Source: an uncultured Porphyromonadaceae bacterium (GTDB lineage Bacteria; Bacteroidota; Bacteroidia; Bacteroidales; Muribaculaceae). Taken from it: a stretch of DNA of 64,000 bases. The translations under genes and the position numbers were made by a program. Within the stretch, counting starts at the first letter, position 1; each line of letters opens with the position of its first letter. The stretch covers positions 1-64,000 of the forward strand of contig UQER01000008.1 in assembly GCA_900540205.1 (NCBI GenBank). Reading direction: 5' to 3'. Of the stretch, positions 1-6,633 are shown piece by piece. The notes under the pieces were generated by a model. That model was not told where the DNA came from, made no database searches, and saw nothing but the letters and a program-made list of their open reading frames with translations.

Positions 1-235
1 CTATCTGCGTCAGCTTGGCGTGCAGTTGATAATTCTTCTTTTGATGCGCCAGCCATGCACGGGGCGATGCCGTAGCCTTCTGCCAATCTGCTACTTCGAC
101 TTGAAGCATAGTCGAAACCAGCACATCAATCTTACGGGTATGTATGCGGATAAAGAGTGTCGCGGTCTCTTTTCCCATGTCCTTATTTCGGATGTGAAAT
201 GGGGTCAGTTTCTTTGGAGAGGGTGTTGTTGCCAT
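1..235 (-). CDS. Tyrosine recombinase/integrase, N-terminal part (cut by window edge)
   Basis: Only the first 78 codons are in the window; the reading frame is open to the left edge. The start ATG is at 235 and the protein begins MATTPSPKKLTPFHIR. The segment TLFIRIHTRKIDVLVST followed by VADWQKA matches the arm-type DNA-binding region that opens many Bacteroidetes phage-type integrases. The catalytic domain lies outside the window and cannot be checked. A good Bacteroidetes promoter precedes it, so the gene probably has an intact 5' end. It points away from the immunity-like gene array at 1.6-8.3 kb and marks this region as an integrated or recombinase-associated island. The family call is from the N-terminus only. 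Confidence 0.75.
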   Translation of the reverse strand, partial: MATTPSPKKLTPFHIRNKDMGKETATLFIRIHTRKIDVLVSTMLQVEVADWQKATASPRAWLAHQKKNYQLHAKLTQI

Positions 236-304
236 ATTTTTTTCGGAGTAAAAAGTTTGAATGATGGCGTTCACAGTTATTTACAGTCAGCCACTTTGGT
301 TCTG

Positions 305-336
305 CAAATATAACAACCCAAACCGTATTTTGTCAA
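305..336 (-). promoter_or_regulatory. Promoter of the integrase gene
   Basis: On the minus strand a -33 TTG (334-336) is followed after 21 bp by a -7 box TATATTTG (305-312), fitting the Bacteroidetes consensus TAnnTTTG. The integrase ATG lies about 65 bp downstream. Confidence 0.55.
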
Positions 337-340
337 GTCG

Positions 341-363
341 GGTCACCACGTAGGTCACCACGT
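341..363. repeat. Tandem 11-bp repeat upstream of the integrase
   Basis: GGTCACCACGT occurs at 341-351 and again at 353-363, one helical turn apart, just upstream of the integrase promoter. Tandem sites of this kind could bind the integrase or its regulator; this is inferred only from position and spacing. Confidence 0.4.
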
Positions 364-497
364 TTTTTGAATAAATCTGAAAATCGGCAAAATTCACCAT
401 AAGTCATATTGTACTATTATTCAGCGTTTTGTCTAAATAACACATTCAAATCCATTCGTATTCATTCAGAAACTCAGGTTCTGGTGGCACCACCCGC

Positions 498-539
498 AAA
501 ATCGCCAAGTAGTTAAACTTCAACTACTTAGCGATTTTT
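498..539 (+). terminator. Hairpin with T-run, probable intrinsic terminator
   Basis: The arms AAATCGC-AAGTAGTT and AACTACTT-GCGATTT pair with single mismatched bases between blocks and a 7-nt loop, followed by a T-rich run. No plus-strand gene ends just before it inside the window, so it may belong to the integrated element's end. Confidence 0.5.
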
Positions 540-748
540 CTTTCACTCAAATTTTGCCAAGTTCCCTATAAAGTTACCTATGGCACACCCGTTTGAACGG
601 TGTTGAAACGAGGTTGACGCAACTGAATGAACGAAAAATAAATCTTTTCACATTTTTTAATAAACATCGGCGAGTGAACCATTCAATTGAATTGAGGGTT
701 TTGTAAATTGCGGGGTAATTAAGTCCCGCCGTTTACATCACATAATTA

Positions 749-1513
749 ATGAAAATAGAACCCCGTACAATAACGCACGAACAATTCAAGTCGCTTATAA
801 AGGAATGGCTTGACACCCACCGCGAGGAATACTGCGCTTTTGCCGAGGAAGTGAGCAAGCGCGACCGTTCAGGTTTTCAACAGATTTTTCTGTATGCCCA
901 ATCTATCGCTCCCGCTTATGCCAATGCCGTCAAATCTCGTATGGCAGATAATAGGGATGAAGGATTTGACGATCTTGAGAAGTTATTGGAGGACGCAGAC
1001 ATAGGCAGAACGATACTTAGAGATTTTCAGTCAGAAAATCCGGATACCATTGCTCCGGCAATGCTTGCATGGCTATACTTCGGCAACAGTTGGGAGTTGA
1101 TGGTTTCTTATAATGAAGAAATCATACAGGATAAAGAATCCGGGTTCTTCAATCGTCTTATGGCTCTACCGATAAATCCGAAAGACACAACTTCTCTATA
1201 TGGAATGGAGCTATCAATTCTATCAGGCACAAAGGAGCAACGGGAGAGTTGGCAGACAACTATCGTAAACCATGAGGCCACCGGAATACCGTTCCGCAAT
1301 TTCCAACCGCATGACGACTGGCAACCGAAGCCTCCCAAACCGCAACCGGATGAACCAAAGCCAGCCAAAGAAACAGAGATTGACAAGTTTCCGCTACCGC
1401 ATCAGCGTGAAAGCAGATTGACTCTGGGAGAAATACAGGCAATAAAGAATATGCGGGCAAACCCCAACATCCCTAAAGACGCCAGACCGGAACTACCCGA
1501 AGGCTACGAATAA
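749..1513 (+). CDS. Conserved-looking hypothetical protein with proline-rich linker
   Basis: A 254-residue soluble protein that I do not recognise. It has no signal peptide or membrane segment. Residues 1-190 look like a folded, mostly helical acidic domain. Residues about 190-215 form a Pro/Lys/Gln/Glu linker (WQPKPPKPQPDEPKP), and a short basic tail follows (LTLGEIQAIKNMRANPN). It is the only rightward gene in the left island and ends just before a strong hairpin terminator. It faces the end of the leftward array tail to tail. It could be accessory to the integrated element; no function is proposed. Confidence 0.7.
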   Translation: MKIEPRTITHEQFKSLIKEWLDTHREEYCAFAEEVSKRDRSGFQQIFLYAQSIAPAYANAVKSRMADNRDEGFDDLEKLLEDADIGRTILRDFQSENPDTIAPAMLAWLYFGNSWELMVSYNEEIIQDKESGFFNRLMALPINPKDTTSLYGMELSILSGTKEQRESWQTTIVNHEATGIPFRNFQPHDDWQPKPPKPQPDEPKPAKETEIDKFPLPHQRESRLTLGEIQAIKNMRANPNIPKDARPELPEGYE

Positions 1514-1544
1514 CATCCCCTGAGTAATAGCTCACATTACCTAA

Positions 1545-1584
1545 AGACAGGCAACCCTGATATTCCTGCCGGGGTTGTCTGTCT
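1545..1584 (+). terminator. Intrinsic terminator after the 749-1513 gene
   Basis: AGACAGGCAACCC pairs with GGGGTTG-CTGTCT across a 13-nt loop, followed by GTTTGG. It sits about 30 bp after the stop codon. Confidence 0.6.
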
Positions 1585-1624
1585 GTTTGGTATGGCTATG
1601 AATGATATAGCACCTATCGGATAT

Positions 1625-1651
1625 TTATAATCGCTTATCGGTCAGTTTCAT
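1625..1651 (-). pseudogene. Scrap of an array gene 5' end (MKLTDKRL-stop)
   Basis: Ten bases after the last leftward array gene, the sequence again reads ATGAAACTGACCGATAAGCG, the start shared with two array genes (MKLTDKRFW, MKQTDKRFW), but it stops after eight residues. I read it as the truncated start of a gene that once continued the array. It marks the array's distal end and shows that array genes turn over at this shared 5' sequence. Confidence 0.5.
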
Positions 1652-1660
1652 TGCTCGATA

Positions 1661-2326
1661 TTATTCTAACGGCCATTGCTTCTCTATCATTATGCCATCG
1701 CGTGTGTAATATTTCCATGTCCCGATATTATCTGTGTAGTCGCCTTCTCTATTCCAATCATGGAGCATCCATCCTTCTGCTGCAAGTTCCCCGTCTTCAT
1801 AGTATTGACGGCAATAAATCAGCGAATCCGGAGCAAACGGATAGATTGTATTAATGCTGTCCGTGTTTGCACGAAGACTATCATATTTCCAAACGGACTT
1901 ATATGACTGGAACACCTCCATGAATAGTTCTTCTTGCTTTTCTGCTGTCAGGTTATTGTCATAATCCCATATCCAGTATTTACGCCGTGAATAATAACTA
2001 TAATTCTCATCAGGTCCTAACGTAACGGTAAGCCAATATTGTCCGTCTTTAGTTGGTTCATAATAAAATAGATAACCCCGATATTCGTATGTCTCGTTCC
2101 TATCCGTGAAAGGACTCCCTAACTCATTAAGATCAACTGGCAGACGGTTATTCACACACTGAAAACCATCAATCATTACGATAATTTCATTTCCCACACG
2201 CTCTATATCAGCAGTATCAGTTGTCATACACCTTTTGAAAAACACGACAATCGCAATCAGTAGTAAGATAATCAACACTACGATAAGTGTGCGCCAATTC
2301 CAAAATCGTTTATCGGTCTGTTTCAT
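1661..2326 (-). CDS. Membrane-anchored hypothetical protein with MORN/YwqK-like C-terminus
   Basis: 221 residues: a short cytosolic start MKQTDKRFW, one membrane segment at about residues 13-30, then an extracytoplasmic domain. Near residue 45, IVMIDGFQCVNN-RLPVDLNELG resembles the post-helix region of pilin-like/T2SG proteins. Near residues 170-212, YYEDGELAAEGW...GTWKYYTRDG resembles MORN/YwqK-type repeats, found in some antitoxin and immunity proteins. The start codon overlaps the preceding stop (ATGA), suggesting translational coupling. The first codons belong to a sequence repeated at other junctions in this array. An immunity function is inferred from context only. Confidence 0.7.
   Translation of the reverse strand: MKQTDKRFWNWRTLIVVLIILLLIAIVVFFKRCMTTDTADIERVGNEIIVMIDGFQCVNNRLPVDLNELGSPFTDRNETYEYRGYLFYYEPTKDGQYWLTVTLGPDENYSYYSRRKYWIWDYDNNLTAEKQEELFMEVFQSYKSVWKYDSLRANTDSINTIYPFAPDSLIYCRQYYEDGELAAEGWMLHDWNREGDYTDNIGTWKYYTRDGIMIEKQWPLE
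2300..2326 (-). repeat. Array junction repeat, copy 2 (5' end MKQTDKRFW)
   Basis: CCAAAATCGTTTATCGG-TTTCAT, read on the minus strand as a start codon plus the codons for KQTDKRFW. It is almost identical to the copy at 5610-5636 and similar to 2693-2722 and 1631-1651. Confidence 0.7.
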
Positions 2327-2691
2327 TCTATGATATAGGCTTCAGAAGTTAATACATCAACGATATGCTCTGTTGTCTTTATGGCATAGTGCTTTACGTT
2401 TAGAGAAGATCCATACAACGCACTCATCCCAGTTGCCATGATTTCTCCCAGATAAGAGGAATTTTCCACTTCGTATAATGGGCTGGAAGTCAATTCCACC
2501 ATAACCTCAGTCATTCTAAAGTGTTCCAAAGTTACACGATAAGCAAATACATTCCTAAATCGAATGATAATCGTTCCTCTGTTGTCAAAACGATCAATCA
2601 TAATCTTAAGGTCAGTAGCGTCATAATCTATTGAATTGATTGAACATTCGCAATCAATTACATTTATTTGATGGTATATCTCACTTTCCAT
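2323..2691 (-). CDS. Hypothetical cytosolic protein, possible immunity protein
   Basis: 122 residues, no signal or membrane segment. It is rich in beta-strand-like alternation (INSIDYDATDLKIMIDRF, GTIIIRFRNVFAYRVTLEHF). Small all-beta cytosolic proteins of this type are common among polymorphic-toxin immunity proteins, but I cannot assign a family. It is tightly packed: its TGA overlaps the ATG of the next gene (2326). A 13-residue mini-reading frame (MKLADKRFLGYGK) made by the array junction repeat overlaps its own start. The start at 2691 is the first ATG in frame. Confidence 0.65.
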   Translation of the reverse strand: MESEIYHQINVIDCECSINSIDYDATDLKIMIDRFDNRGTIIIRFRNVFAYRVTLEHFRMTEVMVELTSSPLYEVENSSYLGEIMATGMSALYGSSLNVKHYAIKTTEHIVDVLTSEAYIIE

Positions 2692-2692
2692 A

Positions 2693-2722
2693 CCCCAAAA
2701 ATCGTTTATCAGCCAGTTTCAT
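2693..2722 (-). repeat. Array junction repeat, copy 3, encoding a mini-ORF
   Basis: A diverged copy of the MK-x-TDKRFW sequence. Its ATG overlaps the TGA of the upstream gene (2719-3276). It encodes MKLADKRFLGYGK and stops inside the next gene, so it may act as a leader that couples translation. Confidence 0.6.
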
Positions 2723-3276
2723 TGTTGTTGTGGAGTTTTTGAGTTGAATTTCATTATCATAATAGCCGAGAGCGTGAACACTATCACTGAACCGACAAGG
2801 GCACCAAGGCTCGCCACTGCCATTGTTTCTAAATCACAGGACTTATTATGAAACCATAGGAAGCCTTGATATTGATTAGCCCATATAGCCGAAAACATCA
2901 GATTAGAGCAGCCAATAAATAAAGAAACTATGTCGTTGGAATATCTAAATATCGCATACCCCAATATCAGTTGAAATATTGGCAAAGTCCAACAAACGTA
3001 GGCTCCCCATGCATAGAACACTGAACAATATAATATCTGAAGATATGTTGCAACGCATACAATAATGATTGGAATAACAGTATGGCGATTACCTTGGTCC
3101 CACTTTATCAAGACGGCCAAACTTATCATTAGAGCTAATAATATGCCAATTACCAAAATTATTGGCATCTCAAATTCATCGGCATTGGCCTTTGGAACAA
3201 TCCAAAACATAATTATTGTCCCTATAAAGAGTAATCCGATCAATAATAACCTTTGTTTTGTCGTTAACTTTTCCAT
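2719..3276 (-). CDS. Polytopic membrane protein, unknown
   Basis: 185 residues from the ATG at 3276 (MEKLTTKQRLLL). A longer in-frame start at 3372 would bury 109 bases inside the upstream gene, so the shorter start, which overlaps it by 13 bp, is preferred. About six hydrophobic segments span nearly the whole length (for example MPIILVIGILLALMISLAVL and GALVGSVIVFTLSAIMIM). It ends in KTPQQQ. Membrane-embedded proteins are frequent in immunity arrays against membrane-active toxins. No family recognised. Confidence 0.7.
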   Translation of the reverse strand: MEKLTTKQRLLLIGLLFIGTIIMFWIVPKANADEFEMPIILVIGILLALMISLAVLIKWDQGNRHTVIPIIIVCVATYLQILYCSVFYAWGAYVCWTLPIFQLILGYAIFRYSNDIVSLFIGCSNLMFSAIWANQYQGFLWFHNKSCDLETMAVASLGALVGSVIVFTLSAIMIMKFNSKTPQQQ

Positions 3277-3923
3277 TTTGCAGCTATCTTGTTGACAATA
3301 AACCATAAAATGAATACCAATCCTGACGATACGGCAAACGCGAGAATAGTCAAGGGAATTACCCACTGCCAACTGTTGTAATAAAATGCCTCAAGATGTG
3401 TCAACCCTGTTACTATGACCGGATTTGTTTCCTCTGCAACTCTGATTGATTCATATTGCTTTATGTTGTCGGTTTTAGTGTCTATGGTAAAATAATATTC
3501 ACTTCCAGGAGCTTCGTTGACGAAATATCTCTCTCCATAAATGGAGTCGCCTGAAACTTTGATCTTAGTTACCCATTCAACGGCGCGGTTTCCGTCTTTA
3601 CTAATATCCCCTGTAAAGTATTCGCGAATGGAGCCACTTGCAAGGGATTCTATCTGATAGCCGTTGGGCAAATCGGCCTTATAATATCCATCCATTCCAC
3701 AACCGGTGTCAAAGATGGATGAACAGGAAAATCCGCCGATTAGACAGGTGAAATAGAAAGAGTATATAAACAGGAATGACGATAACATTGCCAGTATGGT
3801 GTTACGTTTCCTGTACCTCCTGCTACACCAACATACAATACCCGCCAATGGCAGTGCAATAGCTATTGCCAATAAAGTGAAGATAGCCAGTTGAATTATA
3901 ATGTCGATCAGTATCATTATCAT
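3264..3923 (-). CDS. Membrane protein with large extracytoplasmic loop, unknown
   Basis: 219 residues. Two hydrophobic segments lie at about 5-30 and 42-66 and one near 190-212. Between them is a polar domain with Cys residues (SCSSIFDTGCGMDGYY) and an alternating beta pattern (EWVTKIKVSGDSIYGERYF). The topology suggests three membrane passes with an external domain. It lies within the leftward array, overlaps the next gene by 13 bp, and is separated by 5 bp from the small membrane-protein gene that is duplicated at 5645-5890. No family recognised. Confidence 0.7.
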   Translation of the reverse strand: MIMILIDIIIQLAIFTLLAIAIALPLAGIVCWCSRRYRKRNTILAMLSSFLFIYSFYFTCLIGGFSCSSIFDTGCGMDGYYKADLPNGYQIESLASGSIREYFTGDISKDGNRAVEWVTKIKVSGDSIYGERYFVNEAPGSEYYFTIDTKTDNIKQYESIRVAEETNPVIVTGLTHLEAFYYNSWQWVIPLTILAFAVSSGLVFILWFIVNKIAAKWKS

Positions 3924-3928
3924 AAGTT

Positions 3929-4162
3929 TTATGTGGCTATTAAAACCAGAATCAATGTGAGGACGAGAAAGCCGAGAAATCCGTTGGCGAGGTTGTTGTC
4001 GGCATGGTCTATTTCATTGAAATCTTCCGAGCCATAGCGGATTTGCCTGTATGACACTTTCTGCCCGCGACGGAACAGCTGCAGACAACCGTACCTAAGC
4101 CCGGCTCCAATATGTTGAATCGCCGATATGAACCATGAACCATGAACGTATAAACATATCAT
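3929..4162 (-). CDS. Small membrane protein, duplicated in the array (copy A)
   Basis: 77 residues from the ATG at 4162 (MICLYVHGSWFI). A start at 4210 is also in frame but would overlap the neighbouring lipoprotein gene. The core IGAGLRYGCLQLFRRGQKVS, RQIRYGSEDFNEIDHADN and the C-terminal membrane segment (NGFLGFLVLTLILVLIAT) are nearly identical to the product of 5645-5890. One amphipathic or partly hydrophobic N-terminal stretch and one C-terminal membrane helix are visible. Repeated small membrane genes lie between unrelated genes in Bacteroidales immunity arrays; that link is an inference. Function unknown. Confidence 0.65.
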   Translation of the reverse strand: MICLYVHGSWFISAIQHIGAGLRYGCLQLFRRGQKVSYRQIRYGSEDFNEIDHADNNLANGFLGFLVLTLILVLIAT

Positions 4163-4169
4163 TTTGAGA

Positions 4170-4607
4170 TTATTTGAGAAGCTGTCTTTTAAAAACGGAA
4201 TTACTGTCAACGCCCATACTGACTACATTATAATCAGACGGTATATATATTGTGTCTCCAATCGCTACAATCGGTCTCGGGACATTCAGATTCCCGGAAA
4301 ATTTCCACTCCTTTCCATCAGTCCTGCGCTTTAGTTTGCGCGATGTAATCCAAGGACCAAATTTGGTGTAGACAAAAGAATAATCGGAGTTATAGCAGAT
4401 TACATCCGGCAATTCAACGGTTACAGTATCGTCTATTGAAATTATTGTATGCTCTCCCCACCAGACAAGAGTGTCCTGAACTTCTTTTGGCAGATCAGAA
4501 TAAAATATATCTTCGCCATCAGTGTAATCTATGGAACGAGAGCATCCGAAACACAAGCCAATCGCTCCAAAGGCTATAATGCCTACTATTTTCTGCCACT
4601 TTTTCAT
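4170..4607 (-). CDS. Lipoprotein, unknown function
   Basis: 145 residues starting MKKWQKIVGI, with a lipoprotein signal ending in LCFGC (lipidated Cys22). The mature part is polar with beta-like segments (DTVTVELPDVICYNSDYSFVY) and no recognised domain. It should be attached to the inner or outer membrane facing the periplasm or surface. The start MKKW resembles, weakly, the MK-x-TDKRFW starts elsewhere in the array. An immunity lipoprotein is plausible from context, but nothing in the sequence proves it. Confidence 0.7.
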   Translation of the reverse strand: MKKWQKIVGIIAFGAIGLCFGCSRSIDYTDGEDIFYSDLPKEVQDTLVWWGEHTIISIDDTVTVELPDVICYNSDYSFVYTKFGPWITSRKLKRRTDGKEWKFSGNLNVPRPIVAIGDTIYIPSDYNVVSMGVDSNSVFKRQLLK

Positions 4608-4614
4608 ACTATTT

Positions 4615-4944
4615 TTAATTTAAGAATGCATTGATGAATAATTTAATGCTTAGTATAATATTGATGAATCCGACAATTATCAAGCTTATTGCGAACCAAA
4701 TATCCGGTGAAGCGACGGCAATCAACATACCTCCATAAATCATATATACCAAAGCATAAATAAACAATATGGTTCGAGATGTCCCCTGAATCTTATGATT
4801 GCGATGGTCATAAAAGTAGTCACAAATAATTACAAAAATTCCTATAACCGAGAGTGGAATCCAAGCGAGAAATCCAAACACTAATAATGTGATGCCTTGA
4901 ATAAACCACCAAAATTTTATGAATATATTAGTCCATGTTTTCAT
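4615..4944 (-). CDS. Small membrane protein with three to four helices, unknown
   Basis: 109 residues, mostly hydrophobic: about 10-40, 55-80 and 82-105, with a short polar loop DYFYDHRNHKIQGTS. Its ATG overlaps the TGA of the upstream gene at 4941-4944, so translation is probably coupled. It is not recognisable as a named family from the sequence, though the pattern is like short DUF308- or HdeD-type membrane proteins. Confidence 0.65.
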   Translation of the reverse strand: MKTWTNIFIKFWWFIQGITLLVFGFLAWIPLSVIGIFVIICDYFYDHRNHKIQGTSRTILFIYALVYMIYGGMLIAVASPDIWFAISLIIVGFINIILSIKLFINAFLN

Positions 4945-5636
4945 CGCTTGCCGCTATATCCGACTGATTGTTGTACTTTTATTTTCAGATATACTTCTTT
5001 TTGTCTTTTATGGTCATAAGTCTTCAAGAACAACATATTGTTGTCATGCCAAAAGATAGGTTGGATTTTGAAATCTTCTTGGAAAACGAATTCATTGTAT
5101 TGAGTATTTTTATATGACTGGAAGTTATAAATATAATTCTCTTCGCGACGAAAGAACTTCAAGTCTAACGGCCCATCGCAATCGTATCCTGTCTGCGATA
5201 CATACATCCCGTTTATATTTATTGCCGTTGGGAATGCCGCCTCACATAGGTATCTGCCACTCTCAGCATCAAACCACCATACAGAATCCTCAAAAGGAGT
5301 GTTGGGTATAACAAAAGCATACAACTTAAATTTTGGAAGATATAATAAGCATTGTTTGTTAATCCCAAAACCTTCTACAAAGTCATATATATCCCGACGG
5401 GTAAAAGAATCAAGCCGTTCAAACTTCGTTTGCGATTCTTTCAACACCATATTCACGATTTCGTTATCGGGAATGGTGTCTGCCGGAATAACATTAAAGC
5501 GAGAATACTCTTTTTCTGCATCGGCATATTCAACGTAGCTTATTTCCTCTACTGAGAAAACAGCTTGGGCAGATGCAACAGCAGCACTTGCTATCACAAT
5601 CACCAACATCCAAAATCGTTTATCGGTCAGTTTCAT
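4941..5636 (-). CDS. Secreted hypothetical protein, array member
   Basis: 231 residues. It begins MKLTDKRFWMLVIVIASAAV, so the repeated array 5' sequence contributes the positively charged start of a signal peptide that probably ends near VASAQA. The mature part (about 205 residues) has aromatic-rich beta segments (GRYLCEAAFPTAININGMY) and no family that I recognise. It ends VGYSGKR, and the GGCAAGCGATGA at its stop is shared with the 3' end of the 6630-7475 gene. It is likely a periplasmic protein. Confidence 0.7.
   Translation of the reverse strand: MKLTDKRFWMLVIVIASAAVASAQAVFSVEEISYVEYADAEKEYSRFNVIPADTIPDNEIVNMVLKESQTKFERLDSFTRRDIYDFVEGFGINKQCLLYLPKFKLYAFVIPNTPFEDSVWWFDAESGRYLCEAAFPTAININGMYVSQTGYDCDGPLDLKFFRREENYIYNFQSYKNTQYNEFVFQEDFKIQPIFWHDNNMLFLKTYDHKRQKEVYLKIKVQQSVGYSGKR
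4942..4952 (-). repeat. Array 3'-end repeat, short copy (GCAAGCGATGA type)
   Basis: On the minus strand GGCAAGCGATGA encodes the last residues GKR plus a stop, and overlaps the next gene's ATG. The same 3' end occurs at 6631-6647 and 8453-8469. Confidence 0.5.
5610..5636 (-). repeat. Array junction repeat, copy 4 (5' end MKLTDKRFW)
   Basis: Minus-strand ATGAAACTGACCGATAAACG followed by ATTTTGG. It differs from the copy at 2300-2326 at one base. It forms the start of the 4941-5636 gene. Confidence 0.7.
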
Positions 5637-5644
5637 GTCAAGAT

Positions 5645-5890
5645 TTATTTGGCTATTAGAATCAGAATCACTGCGAGAACGAGAAAGCCGAGAAATCCGT
5701 TGGCAAGGTTGTTGTCGGCATGGTCTATGTTATTGAAATCCTCCGAACCATAGCGGATTTGCCTGTATGACACTTTCCGCCCGCGACGGAGCAACCGCAG
5801 ACAACCGTACCGAAGCCCGGCTCCGATATGAAAAATCGCCGAACCGAACCATGACCGTATGAATATTTCGGCTATAAATTCCATAATCAT
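5645..5890 (-). CDS. Small membrane protein, duplicated in the array (copy B)
   Basis: 81 residues, paralogue of 3929-4162. The shared core is IGAGLRYGC then KVSYRQIRYGSEDFN and NIDHADNNLANGFLGF, followed by a C-terminal hydrophobic helix ending LILIAK. Only the N-terminal 20 residues differ (MIMEFIAEIFIRSWFGSAIF). Similarity continues at DNA level through the whole gene, so this is a recent duplication. It sits 8 bp upstream of the MKLTDKRFW junction. Function unknown; probably a membrane-inserted accessory of the immunity-like array. Confidence 0.7.
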   Translation of the reverse strand: MIMEFIAEIFIRSWFGSAIFHIGAGLRYGCLRLLRRGRKVSYRQIRYGSEDFNNIDHADNNLANGFLGFLVLAVILILIAK

Positions 5891-5991
5891 GAATTATCGT
5901 AATCTATGCTAATCCAATAAACGTAATTACAGTTAATCGTGCTATTTTGAGAGTCAGCAACAAAGGAATTGCCGATTTTATCTGCCGGAGT

Positions 5992-6633
5992 CTATTTACA
6001 GGCAATGCGTTTACGCAGAATGTCAAAGGGAATGACAGTGGAAATCAAAGCTGTAATTTCTCCTTGATTGTCAGATTTCCAATACTGCACATAGTCTGAA
6101 AATTCCACATCAGCAGACATATCATCTTCAATAACACGATATATAAAGTCCTTAATATCATCAATCGGTTGTTGATAATCTTTAGTGATTATTCTCACCC
6201 AATATGATTTTCGATAATCAGTCCATAAGTCAAACAACTGTCTGAGTTCTCTGTTGCCGCCATAGTCATACATGACCTGTTGACTGGTTTTCAAAGAAAC
6301 TAAAGATGCGATTCTAATAAAGTCCTCTGTGTGATGTTGATAATATGTTGTCGGCACCGAAAGAACAGCTTTTAGCAAATCTCCCGGATAAAATTCGCAA
6401 TCAATAAGCAAATCATCGCTTAATATGGCGACGGCCATTGGCAGAGTGTATTGTAAACCCTTTTCTTGACTGACTGCGAGGTATATATCTGATGGAGTAT
6501 ATTGGCATAGTTTCTTTTTGCTGATTCTATCCAGTTCAATCGTAAGGCGGTCCATCTCCGACAGCTCACGGAGCCAGCTCCACGCACCAAGTTCACGTAA
6601 TGACTTATTAAGGTATTCATCAGTTCGTTTCAT
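5992..6633 (-). CDS. CdiI-like contact-dependent-inhibition immunity protein
   Basis: 213 residues, cytosolic. The segment YTPSDIYLAVSQEKGLQYTL, then PMAVAILSDDLLIDCEFYPGDLLKAVLSVP, matches the pattern of the CDI immunity family: a helix, a 'GL-Y-LP-A' motif, then 'D-FY-GDLL-A-L'. This is family knowledge applied by eye. No partner toxin gene is visible nearby, so it would be an orphan immunity protein that protects against toxins delivered by neighbours. It starts MKRTDEYL, a variant of the array 5' end, and its ATG overlaps the preceding gene's TGA. It is the clearest clue that the array is defensive. Confidence 0.6.
   Translation of the reverse strand: MKRTDEYLNKSLRELGAWSWLRELSEMDRLTIELDRISKKKLCQYTPSDIYLAVSQEKGLQYTLPMAVAILSDDLLIDCEFYPGDLLKAVLSVPTTYYQHHTEDFIRIASLVSLKTSQQVMYDYGGNRELRQLFDLWTDYRKSYWVRIITKDYQQPIDDIKDFIYRVIEDDMSADVEFSDYVQYWKSDNQGEITALISTVIPFDILRKRIACK

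Larger units (their letters stand above)
236..748. other. Gene-free segment between integrase and first array-side gene
   Basis: About 510 bp without a supported gene. It holds the integrase promoter, the tandem GGTCACCACGT repeats, the small inverted repeat GGTGGCACCACC near 484-495 (possibly part of an attachment site), and a strong hairpin at 498-539. The remainder is AT-rich and shows nothing recognisable. I looked for a tRNA 3' end ending in CACCA and could not form a T-arm. Confidence 0.5.

Noticed and set aside
455..500. tRNA 3' end (…GGTGGCACCA) as integration site
   Set aside because: No T-arm or loop sequence (TTCRANY) can be formed upstream, so at most a short attachment remnant.
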